Positions 42,373 through 51,995 are shown, counted from the stretch's first letter. The stretch: DNA of 64,000 nt from Clostridia bacterium (GCA_017472255.1 JAFUQU010000038.1:124001-188000), one strand, 5' to 3'. Translations and numbers: made by a program. The notes: generated from the letters alone by a model not told the origin.

Positions 42373-43192
42373 AAAGTATCCGCTTAAAGACTTACTAAAA
42401 ATTTCAGGACTTGCAAGAAGTACATTTTACTACTATATCAAACACAAAAGCACTGATAAATACGAAGCCGTAAAGTCAGAGATCACTAATATCTTCGCAC
42501 AGCACAAAGGAAGATACGGTTATCGTAGAATTATGGTGGTTTTGCGTGCAAACGGCTATCATATCAACCATAAAACTGTTTTGAAGCTGATGAGATGTCT
42601 CAATTTGAAAGGCAAGCAGCGCAAGAATGATAAATACCACTCTTACAAAGGTGAGATCGGTAAGGTTGCAGATAATCTTTTGAAAAGAAAATTTTACGCT
42701 GACAAGCCGTTTGAAAAACTAACAACAGATGTGACCGAGTTCAAAGTTGGCGATGAAAAGGTATACCTGTCACCAGTTATGGACTTATTCAATCGAGAAA
42801 TCGTTTCATATTCCATATCGTTAAGTCCTAACCTAAAGCAAGTACGCGATATGCTTCAAGGCTTATTCGATAAGTTACCTGATGGAGCAAGACCTATGTT
42901 CCATTCAGATCAAGGATGGCAATATCAGCACGCAGAATATCAACGATTGTTGACGGAACATCACATAACTCAAAGTATGTCCAGAAAAGGTAATTGTATG
43001 GACAATGGTGCCATGGAAAACTTCTTTGGCAGGCTAAAAGTCGAAATGTTCTACGGTGAAAAATTTGAATCCCCTCAGGGATTCATTGAAAAGTTGGAAG
43101 AATATATACATTATTACAACTGCGAAAGAATTTCTCTCAAACTAAAAGGAATGAGCCCGGTGCAGTACCGAACTCATTCGCAAACAACTTAA
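42302..43192 (+). CDS. IS3-family transposase OrfB (DDE integrase domain), expressed by -1 frameshift
   Basis: The -1 frame is open from the slippery site to 43192 (about 296 codons). It encodes the HTH_21-like segment (LKISGLARSTFYYYIKH, GRYGYRRIMVVL) and the integrase core with Asp in TTDVTEF, Asp in FHSDQGWQY and Glu in GAMENFFGRLK, so the DDE triad is intact. The first in-frame ATG is at 42533 (219 aa), which would omit the N-terminal part; thus expression as an OrfAB fusion is more likely. It appears functional. Confidence 0.9.
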   Translation, partial: TECLSSCGRAKERQKAFIIAELRQKYPLKDLLKISGLARSTFYYYIKHKSTDKYEAVKSEITNIFAQHKGRYGYRRIMVVLRANGYHINHKTVLKLMRCLNLKGKQRKNDKYHSYKGEIGKVADNLLKRKFYADKPFEKLTTDVTEFKVGDEKVYLSPVMDLFNREIVSYSISLSPNLKQVRDMLQGLFDKLPDGARPMFHSDQGWQYQHAEYQRLLTEHHITQSMSRKGNCMDNGAMENFFGRLKVEMFYGEKFESPQGFIEKLEEYIHYYNCERISLKLKGMSPVQYRTHSQTT

Positions 43193-43203
43193 TATTTAAT
43201 TTT

Positions 43204-43228
43204 TGTCTAAACTTTTGGGTTCACTTCA
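43204..43228 (-). repeat. Right inverted repeat of the IS
   Basis: Complement begins TGAAGTGAACCCAAAAG and ends with TTTAGACA; it matches the left end with small indels. Confidence 0.8.
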
Positions 43229-43249
43229 AAAAACGCACGGTTTCATTTT

Positions 43250-45436
43250 TTATTGCTTCTCTGCCAGACAAGTTCCCGCCCTGTCCTGAATCAGCGGGAT
43301 AACCTCATCGAGCGTGCTCACGCCCTCAAAATAGGGCAGCAGTTCCTCGCTGATGATGGATGTGACCTCGCTGTCAATATCGTCTGCTGCGCGGACGTTG
43401 GTCAGCATGGTTTCCACCGCCGCGATATCGGCTTCGGTGATATCCCGGCGGACACCCGTGAATTCCTCGTACCCCTCCGGCAGCTCGTCACCGAACCATG
43501 TCATAACCGAACCGCTTGAATAATAGAAGGTGTGCATGGATTCGGCGTGTTCCGCCACTGCGTCCATGCCCGCACGTGTGCAGCGGAAATCGGTGTCCGT
43601 GATGTCCTTGGAGGATATCTGTTCATCAAGGATGAATTTCAGGCATTCCCACGCGCCCTCCCGTACCGTCGACTTCGCCGTGATGCCATAGCTGAGCGTC
43701 TGCTCAATCTGAACGCCGCCGCCCGGATAGCCGATGAAGTTCAGCTCCTCAAAGCCGTATCGATAGAGCAGACTCACATAATCGCTGTAGCTGTTGATTT
43801 CCGCTTCGGTCAGCAGAATCTGATTCTCCCGGTAAGGCTTCCAGGGATCGTCGTTGTAGGCGTCCCGATCGGCGCCGGTCAGCGACTTGCGATAGTTGAA
43901 GACTTCCGTGCCGTTGATGAATTCCAGCAGGCGGCGGAAGGTGTCGTTATCGAAATTGCAGGTTCCCGCCTCCGTGTCGATGAATTCGTCCAGCGCGCTG
44001 GTAAACAGCAGCGTGTGCATCGTCCACTTGGAGCTGTCGTCGATGAGATGGGTTCCCTCCGGCAAGCTTTCGGCGAAATCCAGAAACTCGCTTACCGTCC
44101 AGCCATCCGCATCACAAAGCGATTTCTTCACCACCAGCGCCGTCAGCTGAAAATCCGTGACCAGCTCATACAGCTTTCCCTCCCGCTCAAATGGCGTGCG
44201 CACAAAATCGCACAGCACTTTCCGGTCGAAATCCGGGTCGGCGTCCATCAGCTCGTACAGGTCGCAGAACATTCCCGCATCGATGTAGGTGTCCCGTCCG
44301 TCGTACTGTCTCATAACCAGAATATCTGGCGTATATCCGGCAACAATGTCCATTTTCAGCCGTTCGGAGGGAGATTTTTCACCGTCAGTATATTCGTAGC
44401 TGTTGACCACAGCCCGGTACTCGCCGCTCTGACGGTTGAACTTCACCAGAAGCCGGCGCACATCGCTGCTCACCTCTACGCCCGCCACCTCAATCAGCCG
44501 CCTTGGCTCCACATCCCCGTCATCCACACGATTCAGAAGGAAAAGCTGGCTTTTCCGCTCCAGCGTGGTATAATCCCGGCAGGAAACCAGCATCGTGTCC
44601 GCATCCAGAATGAGCACCTCCCGCATATCGGCGCGGATCATGTCCGAATTCATCCAGTCGCAGAGCACAGTCAGCTCTCCGGTCTCCAAATCGCAGCCGC
44701 TGACCGTCTGCCCGTCGTCCACATAGAGATCAAAACCCTCGCCGATATACAGTTCGTTGTCGTTGGCGTTCACCGACGAGGGCAGATTCATGGCAGTATC
44801 GATGGACGCGGACGTCTTGTCGATATAGCGGAAGGTGGAGCCGCCCGCGTTCTGATTGATCGTAATGGCGTAAACCCGCCCGCCGTCCGCCAAGCCAATG
44901 CCGTTGATGGGCGATGACAGAGGAATACAGCACACAGTCTTTCCCTCCGGCGTGACAACGGAAATTTCCTTAGACATGGCGATGTAAATATCGCCGTCTC
45001 CGTCCACCAGCAGCTGGGTAATATAGCTGATTTTTTCGTCAAACAGCGGCTGAAGGTCTTCCAGTATGCAGGACGTCTCGCCGCCGCTCTGCCGCCACAG
45101 GCTATATATCCCGCCCGACGACAGACAGTAAGCCACGCTGCCGTCGCTCATCAGCGCCGCAGCCTCCACCGTTCCATCCCCGGCCGACAGGCGCTCGGCT
45201 TCCAATGCCCTGCCGCTTCTGTCGTAGGTCTGCACCAAGGTTTCGTCATCCCCGGTGAAGACGGCGGCAAAGCCGTCCTCGGCGGCGTACAGCCCGTCGA
45301 TGGTCATTCCTTCATGGACAATCAGTTCAGTGGGGGCGTAAACATGAGCCACCCGCTCAGCTCCCTCGACCCCGCCGCAGGACGGCAGCAACGCGAACAG
45401 CAGTGCAGTACACAAAAATAATGCTGTTTTTTTCAT
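43250..45436 (-). CDS. Propeller-SBP lipoprotein 5 of 5 (last gene of the operon)
   Basis: A 728-aa lipoprotein (lipobox LPSC). The N-terminal ~330 residues contain repeated short strands of the form D-G-D-G-x-I-Y (LLVDGDGDIYIAMSKE, LADGGRVYAITIN) like beta-propeller blades. The C-terminal ~390 residues resemble a solute-binding protein, starting LLVKFNRQSGEYRAVVNSY and ending with the shared TLDEVIPLIQDRAG tail. ATG 45436 is chosen since GAGGAGGG lies 5 nt upstream; it begins 11 nt after gene 4 stops. The C-terminal tail is the most divergent of the five. Ligand unknown. Confidence 0.8.
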   Translation of the reverse strand: MKKTALFLCTALLFALLPSCGGVEGAERVAHVYAPTELIVHEGMTIDGLYAAEDGFAAVFTGDDETLVQTYDRSGRALEAERLSAGDGTVEAAALMSDGSVAYCLSSGGIYSLWRQSGGETSCILEDLQPLFDEKISYITQLLVDGDGDIYIAMSKEISVVTPEGKTVCCIPLSSPINGIGLADGGRVYAITINQNAGGSTFRYIDKTSASIDTAMNLPSSVNANDNELYIGEGFDLYVDDGQTVSGCDLETGELTVLCDWMNSDMIRADMREVLILDADTMLVSCRDYTTLERKSQLFLLNRVDDGDVEPRRLIEVAGVEVSSDVRRLLVKFNRQSGEYRAVVNSYEYTDGEKSPSERLKMDIVAGYTPDILVMRQYDGRDTYIDAGMFCDLYELMDADPDFDRKVLCDFVRTPFEREGKLYELVTDFQLTALVVKKSLCDADGWTVSEFLDFAESLPEGTHLIDDSSKWTMHTLLFTSALDEFIDTEAGTCNFDNDTFRRLLEFINGTEVFNYRKSLTGADRDAYNDDPWKPYRENQILLTEAEINSYSDYVSLLYRYGFEELNFIGYPGGGVQIEQTLSYGITAKSTVREGAWECLKFILDEQISSKDITDTDFRCTRAGMDAVAEHAESMHTFYYSSGSVMTWFGDELPEGYEEFTGVRRDITEADIAAVETMLTNVRAADDIDSEVTSIISEELLPYFEGVSTLDEVIPLIQDRAGTCLAEKQ

Positions 45437-45447
45437 ATTTACCCTCC

Positions 45448-47229
45448 TCATTCGGTCTCCGCCAGATAGGTTGAGCAGCGGTCGTTGATCAGCTTAACCG
45501 TCTCATCCAGTGTCTTCACGCCCGCGAAATACACTGACGCCTCTTCGCGAATGATGTCCAGCATCGTTTCATATCGATGGGGCAGGCAGTGCGCCGACTC
45601 AACCAGTGAAGTCAGCCGCGCTGCATCATCCTCATCAAAGCGATACAGTCGTCCATCGGGCGTATTGCCGCCAAAAACATCATCCAGGGTGCGGTCATCG
45701 TACCAGAGCGCATAGCTGCTCCCGCTGATGCGGTAGTATTTCATGCTCTGCGCCTCCTGCATCTGCGCTTCCAGCACCGCACGCGAGCCGCTGAAACGCT
45801 CGGAGGCAGACGTGTCGGTCAGCACCGCGCGCAGAAAATCCCACGCATATTCGGGAATTTTGCAGTTTTTCGTAATGCCGAAGCTCATCCCCGGCGACAG
45901 CAGTACGCCGCTTTCCTCCCCCGGATATCCTGCCGGATAAAGCTCGGCAAACCTGTAATCGCCGGACAGTATCGCAAGCTGCTCCGTACTGCCCAGAGAG
46001 ACCTGACGTACAATCACGCTTCCGTCCGCATACATTTCATCCGTGTCCGTTCTGTTGTCGAACTCCTTCGACCGCGTGTATTCATAAGCCGCGCTGTTCC
46101 GTGCGGCGGTCAGGATTTCTCGCATACGCCCGCCGTCAAGACCTTCGGAAATCAGCGTGTCCAGCGAATCGTACAGCAGCCATTCCAGTATATCGGCCTG
46201 CGAAATATACTGCGTCATATACCTTCCATCCGCTAGCGCCGCCGCGTAAGCAGCGTACTCCGCCACCGTCCAGCGCGAATCCCTGTCGGCAGCGCGGGTG
46301 ATCAGTGTCCGGATATCGAACCGGGTAACCAGCTCCTGCAAGCGTCCGTCCGGCTCGGTGAGCAGCAGCCCCGGCAGGATATCCGCCCGATCGGCGTCGC
46401 TCATCAGCGGAAGAAGGTCGGTGAACATCCGGCTGTTCAGCATCGTAAGGCGAGTGGAATAATCGGTCAGACAGATCATATCCGGCACATCGTCGTGAAT
46501 CAGCGCATATTGCAGGGAGTTTTCGGACAGCTGCATATCGCCGCAGCTGTCGTCATACTCGCACAGCACCACATGACAGTCGGCGCTCTCCCGATTGAAG
46601 CGGGCGGCGATGCTGACCAACGGCTCCTCGATATACTGCACCGCCAGACGCAGCTCATATTTCGCCGGAATCTCCGACTCATCCAGCCGCTCCAGCAAAA
46701 ACAGAAGCTCACTGCCGTCTGTCTCCGCGTAGGTCATGTACATCCGTTCCTCGCCAGCCACCGCCACCCGGGAAACACGCCAGCCCACAATCCCCGAATT
46801 CTGACAGTCCAGCAGAAGCGTCGGTTCCCCCACGCCATCATAACGCCAGACGCCCTCCGCATCGTGATACCAAAGCGCGCTGCCGCTGCTGACTGCAATT
46901 TTCACATTGTTGGATATGACGCCCTCGGGCAGCGTAACATTGGAAGGCTCGATATCCTCCCACAGCTCGCCGGCATAGGGGGAAAGCGCGCCCACAGTGC
47001 CGTTCTCGTCCAGCGGCGCGGACAAAATCCCGCTGTCCGCGCCGATACCGACCACAAAGAAGTCTCCGTCTGTCAGACGGAACGACTTCGGCGTAAAGCC
47101 CTCGGGCAGCGTCAGCTCCCGGACACGATACACGTTTTCCGCTTTCGTGCGCACCGGCGCGTCATCCTCCCCGCATCCCACAATGGGAAGCATCAACAAA
47201 ATCAAGAGCAGACACAGCCATCGCTTCAT
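45448..47229 (-). CDS. Propeller-SBP lipoprotein 4 of 5, shortened N-terminal region
   Basis: A 593-aa lipoprotein (lipobox IVGC) paralogous to its four neighbours but about 135-180 residues shorter. The missing part is from the propeller-like N-terminal region: the solute-binding part (PAKYELRLAV, IAARFNRESADCHVVLCEYD) starts near residue 190 instead of about 340. The C-terminal tail IIREEASVYFAGVKTLDET is conserved. The frame is open throughout, so it is a diverged short member and not an evident pseudogene. Its ATG overlaps the previous stop (TGATG). Confidence 0.8.
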   Translation of the reverse strand: MKRWLCLLLILLMLPIVGCGEDDAPVRTKAENVYRVRELTLPEGFTPKSFRLTDGDFFVVGIGADSGILSAPLDENGTVGALSPYAGELWEDIEPSNVTLPEGVISNNVKIAVSSGSALWYHDAEGVWRYDGVGEPTLLLDCQNSGIVGWRVSRVAVAGEERMYMTYAETDGSELLFLLERLDESEIPAKYELRLAVQYIEEPLVSIAARFNRESADCHVVLCEYDDSCGDMQLSENSLQYALIHDDVPDMICLTDYSTRLTMLNSRMFTDLLPLMSDADRADILPGLLLTEPDGRLQELVTRFDIRTLITRAADRDSRWTVAEYAAYAAALADGRYMTQYISQADILEWLLYDSLDTLISEGLDGGRMREILTAARNSAAYEYTRSKEFDNRTDTDEMYADGSVIVRQVSLGSTEQLAILSGDYRFAELYPAGYPGEESGVLLSPGMSFGITKNCKIPEYAWDFLRAVLTDTSASERFSGSRAVLEAQMQEAQSMKYYRISGSSYALWYDDRTLDDVFGGNTPDGRLYRFDEDDAARLTSLVESAHCLPHRYETMLDIIREEASVYFAGVKTLDETVKLINDRCSTYLAETE

Positions 47230-49532
47230 CAGCTGTTCTCCGCCACATAGCGGCTGACGCGGCTTTGGATGATCTCGGCGGTTTCTTCCAGCGATTTATC
47301 GCCCGCAAAATACATCGCCGCTTCTTCATTGATTATGGTCACGATTTCGCCCTCCAGATCCGGCTCACGCTGCACGCCGTCAAAGAGCTTTTTCAGATTC
47401 TCCACGTCCTCCTCGGTAATGTCGCGGAGAATGCCGTCCGATTTTTTGTATCTATCGCCGTAGTCCCGCGCCTCGCCGGACCAGCCGTTGGTTCCGCCGC
47501 TGAACTTGAAGAAATAGTGCATTTCCATCATCTGCTCTGCCACGGCGTCAAAGGCGGTTTTCAGCGACGGGAAGCCGTAGTTGCTGCCGCCGCGCTCGGT
47601 ACCCTGATTCTCTGTCAGATACTTCAGGAATTGCCATGCGCCCTCCTGTACCAGCGACTTGCCCGAAATCGCGTAGCTTTCATAGGCTCTGATCAGCGCG
47701 CCGTTGCCGTTCTCGGTGGGATAGCCCACAAAGTTCACATCCTCGAAGCCGAAGGAGAAAAGCGTCTGCACATAGGAACGGATGGAGGTGATATCCGCCG
47801 GGTAAAGGATAACCCGATCCTCCCGCAAAGCCTTGTAGCGGTCGTTCTGATAGTCCGCCTGCTCGTCGGCTGTCAGCGAATCGCCGAATCGTCTTGCCGA
47901 TGTATTCTTCGCAAATTCCAGCACCTTGCGGAAGGCATCGCTGTCAAAGGAGCAAGTGCCGGTCTCGTAATCGATGAAGGAATCCAGAGAGCAGATCAGC
48001 GGCAGCAGCAGAGAAATCTCCTGCGTCATCTCGTCAATAATGTAGACGTCCCCGGACAGGCTGTTCGCGTAATCCACAAACTCCTCGCCGTTCCAGCCGT
48101 CCATGCTGACATTGGAGCGCTTGGCGGCGATGGTGCCGATTGCGAATTTCGTCACAAACTCATACAGCTTGCCGTCCCGCTCAAAGGGCGTCAGCACGCA
48201 GTCAAAGAAAGCGGTGCGGTCGAAGGTCTCGTCGTTGTCCATGAAGGTGTACAGATCGGCGAAAATACCGTCGGATATGTAGTTTTCCATGTCGGAGAAG
48301 GCGCCCAGATTGATGACATCCGGGATATTGCCGGCGAGAATTTCCTCCTGTAGAACCGTGTTGTAGCGGCTGTAGTCCTCATCGGTGCTGTAGCGGCTGT
48401 AATCGTCGAGCACCACGCGGTATTCCTCGTTATTGCGGTTGAAGCGGACGACCTTGCTGTGGATTTCTCCGCTTCCGTTGTCACACATAGCAAAGCGGAT
48501 GACATACTTTTCAGGAATCTCCTCCTCCGGCACCTGTTCCAGCAGATAGAGCGCGCGGATGGAACCTTCCTCCAGATACTCGTAGTAGGACGCCACGAAG
48601 GTTTCGGCGTCGAGAATTGCCATATCCTGAATGCCGCTGGCGATGATATCCGAGTTGATCCAGTTCAGCAGCTCTACCGGTTCGCTGGTCTCGCTGGAAG
48701 CGTCAAAGCCGTACACCGAGCTGTTGTCGTTGATGTAGAGGTCATAGCCCGGTCCGACGTAGATATCAGCATTGTTCAGGTTCATTTCGGGTACCGGCAC
48801 ATCCTCGCCGAAGTCCCGCTTTGCCGGATCGATATAGCAGAATTTGTCGCTGTAGCCGTCGCTGTAATCGACATACTGTGCCCAAACACGTCCATCGGAG
48901 GTATTGCCCATATCGCTCATATAGCCGTTGAATTCAATCTCAAACAGCTTGTTCATGGCTGAATCACAGACAGCGACAGCATAATCACAGGAAAGATAGA
49001 TATTTCCATCGCCGTCCACGACCAGATTGCGTAGGTAGAAGCTCCCGCCTCCTCTTACGGAATTTTCTCCGGTCGATTCAAAGATCGCCGACACATCATC
49101 GCACAGAACCTCGCCATCCCTGACTATGCTGTAGACGATGGTACGTGTGTTGTCCTTGATGGTGGTCTGCGATTCCAGCACAAGGAAGCCGCCGTCCGGC
49201 GTGGGGCAGAGATTGGAGATCGACGCACCTTCGACAGAAGGCTCAACTACCTGCTTATCAGACAGCGCCCCATCCCGGTTCATCGTGAACAGAACCTGCT
49301 GAGATTTTGTTGTTTCCTCATCCACCTGCACTGTTTCCCAGCAGAGCAGCGTTATGCCGTCGTCAGCCGGAAACAGCTTGCTGACTGTTACCTTTTCGGG
49401 AAGCGCTACCTCCGTGGTTTTATAGACGTGGGAAACCTTCGATTTCACCGGCTCCGGCACCTTTTCGCCGCAGGCGGTGAGAAGCGTGGCTGCCATGGCA
49501 GTGGCAAGAATTAGAGATATAAGTTTTTTCAT
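47229..49532 (-). CDS. Propeller-SBP lipoprotein 3 of 5
   Basis: A 767-aa lipoprotein (lipobox LTAC). The N-terminal region (about residues 30-335) has blade-like strands (LVVDGDGNIYLSCDYAVAV, NTSDGRVWAQYVDY), followed by a solute-binding domain (PEKYVIRFAM, VVRFNRNNEEYRVVLDDY, AGNIPDVINLGAF). It ends with IINEEAAMYFAGDKSLEET. Most similar to member 2. AAAGGAGG lies 6 nt before the ATG. A 141-nt gap separates it from member 2, the only large gap in the operon. Confidence 0.82.
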   Translation of the reverse strand: MKKLISLILATAMAATLLTACGEKVPEPVKSKVSHVYKTTEVALPEKVTVSKLFPADDGITLLCWETVQVDEETTKSQQVLFTMNRDGALSDKQVVEPSVEGASISNLCPTPDGGFLVLESQTTIKDNTRTIVYSIVRDGEVLCDDVSAIFESTGENSVRGGGSFYLRNLVVDGDGNIYLSCDYAVAVCDSAMNKLFEIEFNGYMSDMGNTSDGRVWAQYVDYSDGYSDKFCYIDPAKRDFGEDVPVPEMNLNNADIYVGPGYDLYINDNSSVYGFDASSETSEPVELLNWINSDIIASGIQDMAILDAETFVASYYEYLEEGSIRALYLLEQVPEEEIPEKYVIRFAMCDNGSGEIHSKVVRFNRNNEEYRVVLDDYSRYSTDEDYSRYNTVLQEEILAGNIPDVINLGAFSDMENYISDGIFADLYTFMDNDETFDRTAFFDCVLTPFERDGKLYEFVTKFAIGTIAAKRSNVSMDGWNGEEFVDYANSLSGDVYIIDEMTQEISLLLPLICSLDSFIDYETGTCSFDSDAFRKVLEFAKNTSARRFGDSLTADEQADYQNDRYKALREDRVILYPADITSIRSYVQTLFSFGFEDVNFVGYPTENGNGALIRAYESYAISGKSLVQEGAWQFLKYLTENQGTERGGSNYGFPSLKTAFDAVAEQMMEMHYFFKFSGGTNGWSGEARDYGDRYKKSDGILRDITEEDVENLKKLFDGVQREPDLEGEIVTIINEEAAMYFAGDKSLEETAEIIQSRVSRYVAENS

Positions 49533-49673
49533 ATACTTCCTCCTTTAAGTTTACAATGATGGTAATTGATTGAAGCCAGCTGTGCGGCGCATAGATCGGC
49601 GTAACAGCTGACCTCAATCATAATACGCAGAATATACCTCCAAAGGGACACACCGCTGAAAACGCACGCTTCC

Positions 49674-51995
49674 TCAGCTGTTTTCCGCGATATAGCGGCT
49701 GACGCGGCTCTGGATGATCGCGGCGGTTTCATCCAACGATTTATCGCCGGAGAAATACATCTCAATTTCCTCGTTGATGATATCCAGCACATTCTGGTAA
49801 TAGTACGGCTCGGCAATGGCATTTTCGAACAGCGCTTTCACCGCGTCAATGTCAGACTGCTCCACATCGCGGAAAAGACCGGTCTGATCATCGTACTGCT
49901 CGCGCGCGGACTCGCTGTCGCCCGACCAGCCGGAAGCGCTGCCGTCGTACTGGAAGAAATAATGCATCTGGTTGTCCAGATCGTTTTCATCCTCAAACAG
50001 CGCCTTGTTGGAAGCAAAGTAATCCGAGCTGCCGAAGCTGCTGATCACACCGTCCTCATTGGGCGCGCTCATATACTTGATAAACTCCCACGCGCCCTCT
50101 TTCACTTTTGAGTTCTTATCGATGGCGTAGCTGGCAATGGGCGATACGATATTAATGCTTCCCTCTGCGCTGGGATAGCCGACGCAGGTCATGTCCTCAA
50201 AGCCAAAGGAGAAATGCGCCGACAGGTAGTTCCATATGCTGGTGACGGTGGTGGTCTTCATCATGATCTTATTCTCGCGGTAGACCTTGTTGCGATCCTG
50301 ATTATAATCGGACAGATCGTCGCCAGTGAGAGATTCGCGGTAATTGAAGGTTCCGATATTCTTCGCAAATTCAAGCAGATGCTTGAAGCTGTCGCTGTCG
50401 AAGGAACAGGAGCCTTTATCGGTGTTCACAAAGCTGCTCATCGAACCGCGCAGCAGCGTGGTCAGCATACCGCTGGGGCTGGTGTTGTCGGTCAGGTAAA
50501 CACCCTCGGGCAGGCTCTCGGCAAAATCGAGAAATTCATCCAACGTCCAGCTCGTTCCATCATAGTTGTCCGCTTTGATCGTCATGGTCTGGACGCGCAT
50601 TCTGGACACAAACTCGTGCAGACCGCCCTTCTTCTCAAAGGGTTCGAATATGCAGGCAAAATAATCGTCCTTATTGAAGCTCTCGTCCTTCTCCATTAAA
50701 TCGTACAGATCGGCGAACATATTGCTGTCAAGGTAGGTCTCCCGGTTATTAAAGGCGGACAGCTGAATCAGGTCAGGCACATCACCCGCCAGGATTTTCT
50801 CCTGAAGCACGGTCTCGCCCCGCTGATAATCCTCGTCGGTGCGGTAGTCCGCGTAATCGGTCATAACAATGCGGTATTCGTCGTTATTTCGATTGAACGT
50901 CACAATCTGCCCGGGCAGATCGTATTCAGCGTTCTGGACGGCGAATTCGATGATGTACTTCTCGGGAATCTCCTCCTCGGGCACCTTTTTGAGCAGATGC
51001 AGACCGCCCGCGCCCGTTCTGTAATCATCCTCATAATCATAGAAGGACGCCACCACCGTTTCGGCGTCAATAACGGTAACATAATTCAGTCCGATGCGGA
51101 TAATGTCCGAATTGACCCAGTTCAGCAATTCCACCGGTTCCCCGGTCTCACTGTCAGCGTCGTAGCCGTACAGGGAATTGCCGTTGTCGATGTAGATATC
51201 ATAGCCGGGAGCAATGAAGAAATCCGCGTTGTTCACGTTCAAAGTGGACGGCATAGGCACATCCTCGCCGAAGTCACGCTTGGCGGGGTCGATGAAGCGG
51301 AAAACCTGTCCGCCATTCTGTCTGTCGTAAAAGCTGACGTAAACCCGTCCGTCTGAGGTGGCATCCATGGAGTCCACCCATCCGCTGATTTCCAGCTCAA
51401 ACAGCTTCTTGAAGTTGCTGTCCAGCACTACAATCGCGTAATCGGCACACAGATAGAGATTGCCCTCTCCGTCGATGGCCATCTGGTCCACATAGAAGCG
51501 GTCAAAGCCCGAACTGTCCTCCGCTGTTTCGGTAGCAAACAGCGTTCTTACGTCCTCCACAAGGATACTGCTCACGCCGTCATTCAGCTCGGCAAGGGCG
51601 TATTTCGACTGTCCGTTCTCCCGATCGTAGGAATATTCGAGAATCAGCAGACTGCCGTCCGGTCGGAGGGAAGCCTTATTCAGATTGGCATCCTCGTTCG
51701 ACAGCGTGATGGGCTGGGTTGTCATGCTGCCGTCGTCCAGATTCACCGATACCAGCATTCGGTGAACCGTATACGGCTCTACGGCTTCCCGCTTGGTGCA
51801 AACCACCAGTACGCCGTTGCCGGTGGGTATCATCTGCCCGGGCTGATAATTCTCAGGCAGCGCAATATCGGTGGATTTGTACACATGGTCGGGGCGGGAC
51901 TTTTCGGGAAGCTCCTCCTTCCCGCAGGAAGAAAGGGCGAGACCGCTCAGCGTCAGCGCGGCAGCCAATGCGAGGGAAAGCAAACGTTTTTTCAT
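49674..51995 (-). CDS. Propeller-SBP lipoprotein 2 of 5
   Basis: A 773-aa lipoprotein (lipobox LSSC) with the same two-part layout: blade-like strands (AIDGEGNLYLCADYAIVVLD, ATSDGRVYVSFYDR) to about residue 335, then PEKYIIEFAV, IVTFNRNNDEYRIVMTDY and AGDVPDLIQLSAF of the solute-binding part, and the tail IINEEIEMYFSGDKSLDET. ATG 51995 is preferred because AAAGGA lies about 9 nt upstream and a normal lipoprotein signal (MKKRLLSLALAA) follows; an ATG at 52013 overlapping the previous stop as ATGA is the alternative. Confidence 0.82.
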   Translation of the reverse strand: MKKRLLSLALAAALTLSGLALSSCGKEELPEKSRPDHVYKSTDIALPENYQPGQMIPTGNGVLVVCTKREAVEPYTVHRMLVSVNLDDGSMTTQPITLSNEDANLNKASLRPDGSLLILEYSYDRENGQSKYALAELNDGVSSILVEDVRTLFATETAEDSSGFDRFYVDQMAIDGEGNLYLCADYAIVVLDSNFKKLFELEISGWVDSMDATSDGRVYVSFYDRQNGGQVFRFIDPAKRDFGEDVPMPSTLNVNNADFFIAPGYDIYIDNGNSLYGYDADSETGEPVELLNWVNSDIIRIGLNYVTVIDAETVVASFYDYEDDYRTGAGGLHLLKKVPEEEIPEKYIIEFAVQNAEYDLPGQIVTFNRNNDEYRIVMTDYADYRTDEDYQRGETVLQEKILAGDVPDLIQLSAFNNRETYLDSNMFADLYDLMEKDESFNKDDYFACIFEPFEKKGGLHEFVSRMRVQTMTIKADNYDGTSWTLDEFLDFAESLPEGVYLTDNTSPSGMLTTLLRGSMSSFVNTDKGSCSFDSDSFKHLLEFAKNIGTFNYRESLTGDDLSDYNQDRNKVYRENKIMMKTTTVTSIWNYLSAHFSFGFEDMTCVGYPSAEGSINIVSPIASYAIDKNSKVKEGAWEFIKYMSAPNEDGVISSFGSSDYFASNKALFEDENDLDNQMHYFFQYDGSASGWSGDSESAREQYDDQTGLFRDVEQSDIDAVKALFENAIAEPYYYQNVLDIINEEIEMYFSGDKSLDETAAIIQSRVSRYIAENS

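Larger units (their letters stand above)
41918..43228 (+). mobile_element. IS3-family insertion sequence (about 1311 bp), apparently intact
   Basis: Ends begin TGA and finish TCA, with imperfect inverted repeats: inside the left end tgcaccccaaaagttagaca (41923-41942) matches the complement of 43204-43223. Flanking AAAAA on both sides (41913-41917 and 43229-43233) is compatible with a 3-5-bp target duplication. It carries orfA and orfB in the -1 frame, a slippery A7 run, and the DDE residues. Its coding sequence is more AT-rich than its neighbours, which indicates recent arrival. Confidence 0.9.
41897..43249 (-). terminator. Terminator of the five-lipoprotein operon, split by an IS3-family element
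   Basis: A 16-nt arm at 43234-43249 (starting right after the last lipoprotein stop) is exactly complementary to 41897-41912. Without the IS and one copy of the A-rich target duplication, these would form a 16-bp hairpin with a loop of about five A on the plus strand, with T-runs on both outer sides. The IS lies exactly in that loop. Confidence 0.8.

Noticed and set aside
42533..43192. OrfB as a stand-alone 219-aa transposase from ATG 42533
   Set aside because: The conserved N-terminal segment of OrfB is encoded upstream in the same frame up to the slippery site, so a frameshift fusion fits better.
41273..43249. Amidase gene and IS as a toxin-antitoxin or defence island
   Set aside because: No partner gene or defence domain is visible; the IS boundaries and terminator explain the arrangement.
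45437..45451. Upstream start of the fifth lipoprotein giving an ATGA overlap with the fourth
   Set aside because: Those codons themselves form the GAGGAGGG ribosome-binding site for the ATG at 45436, after which a standard lipoprotein signal begins.
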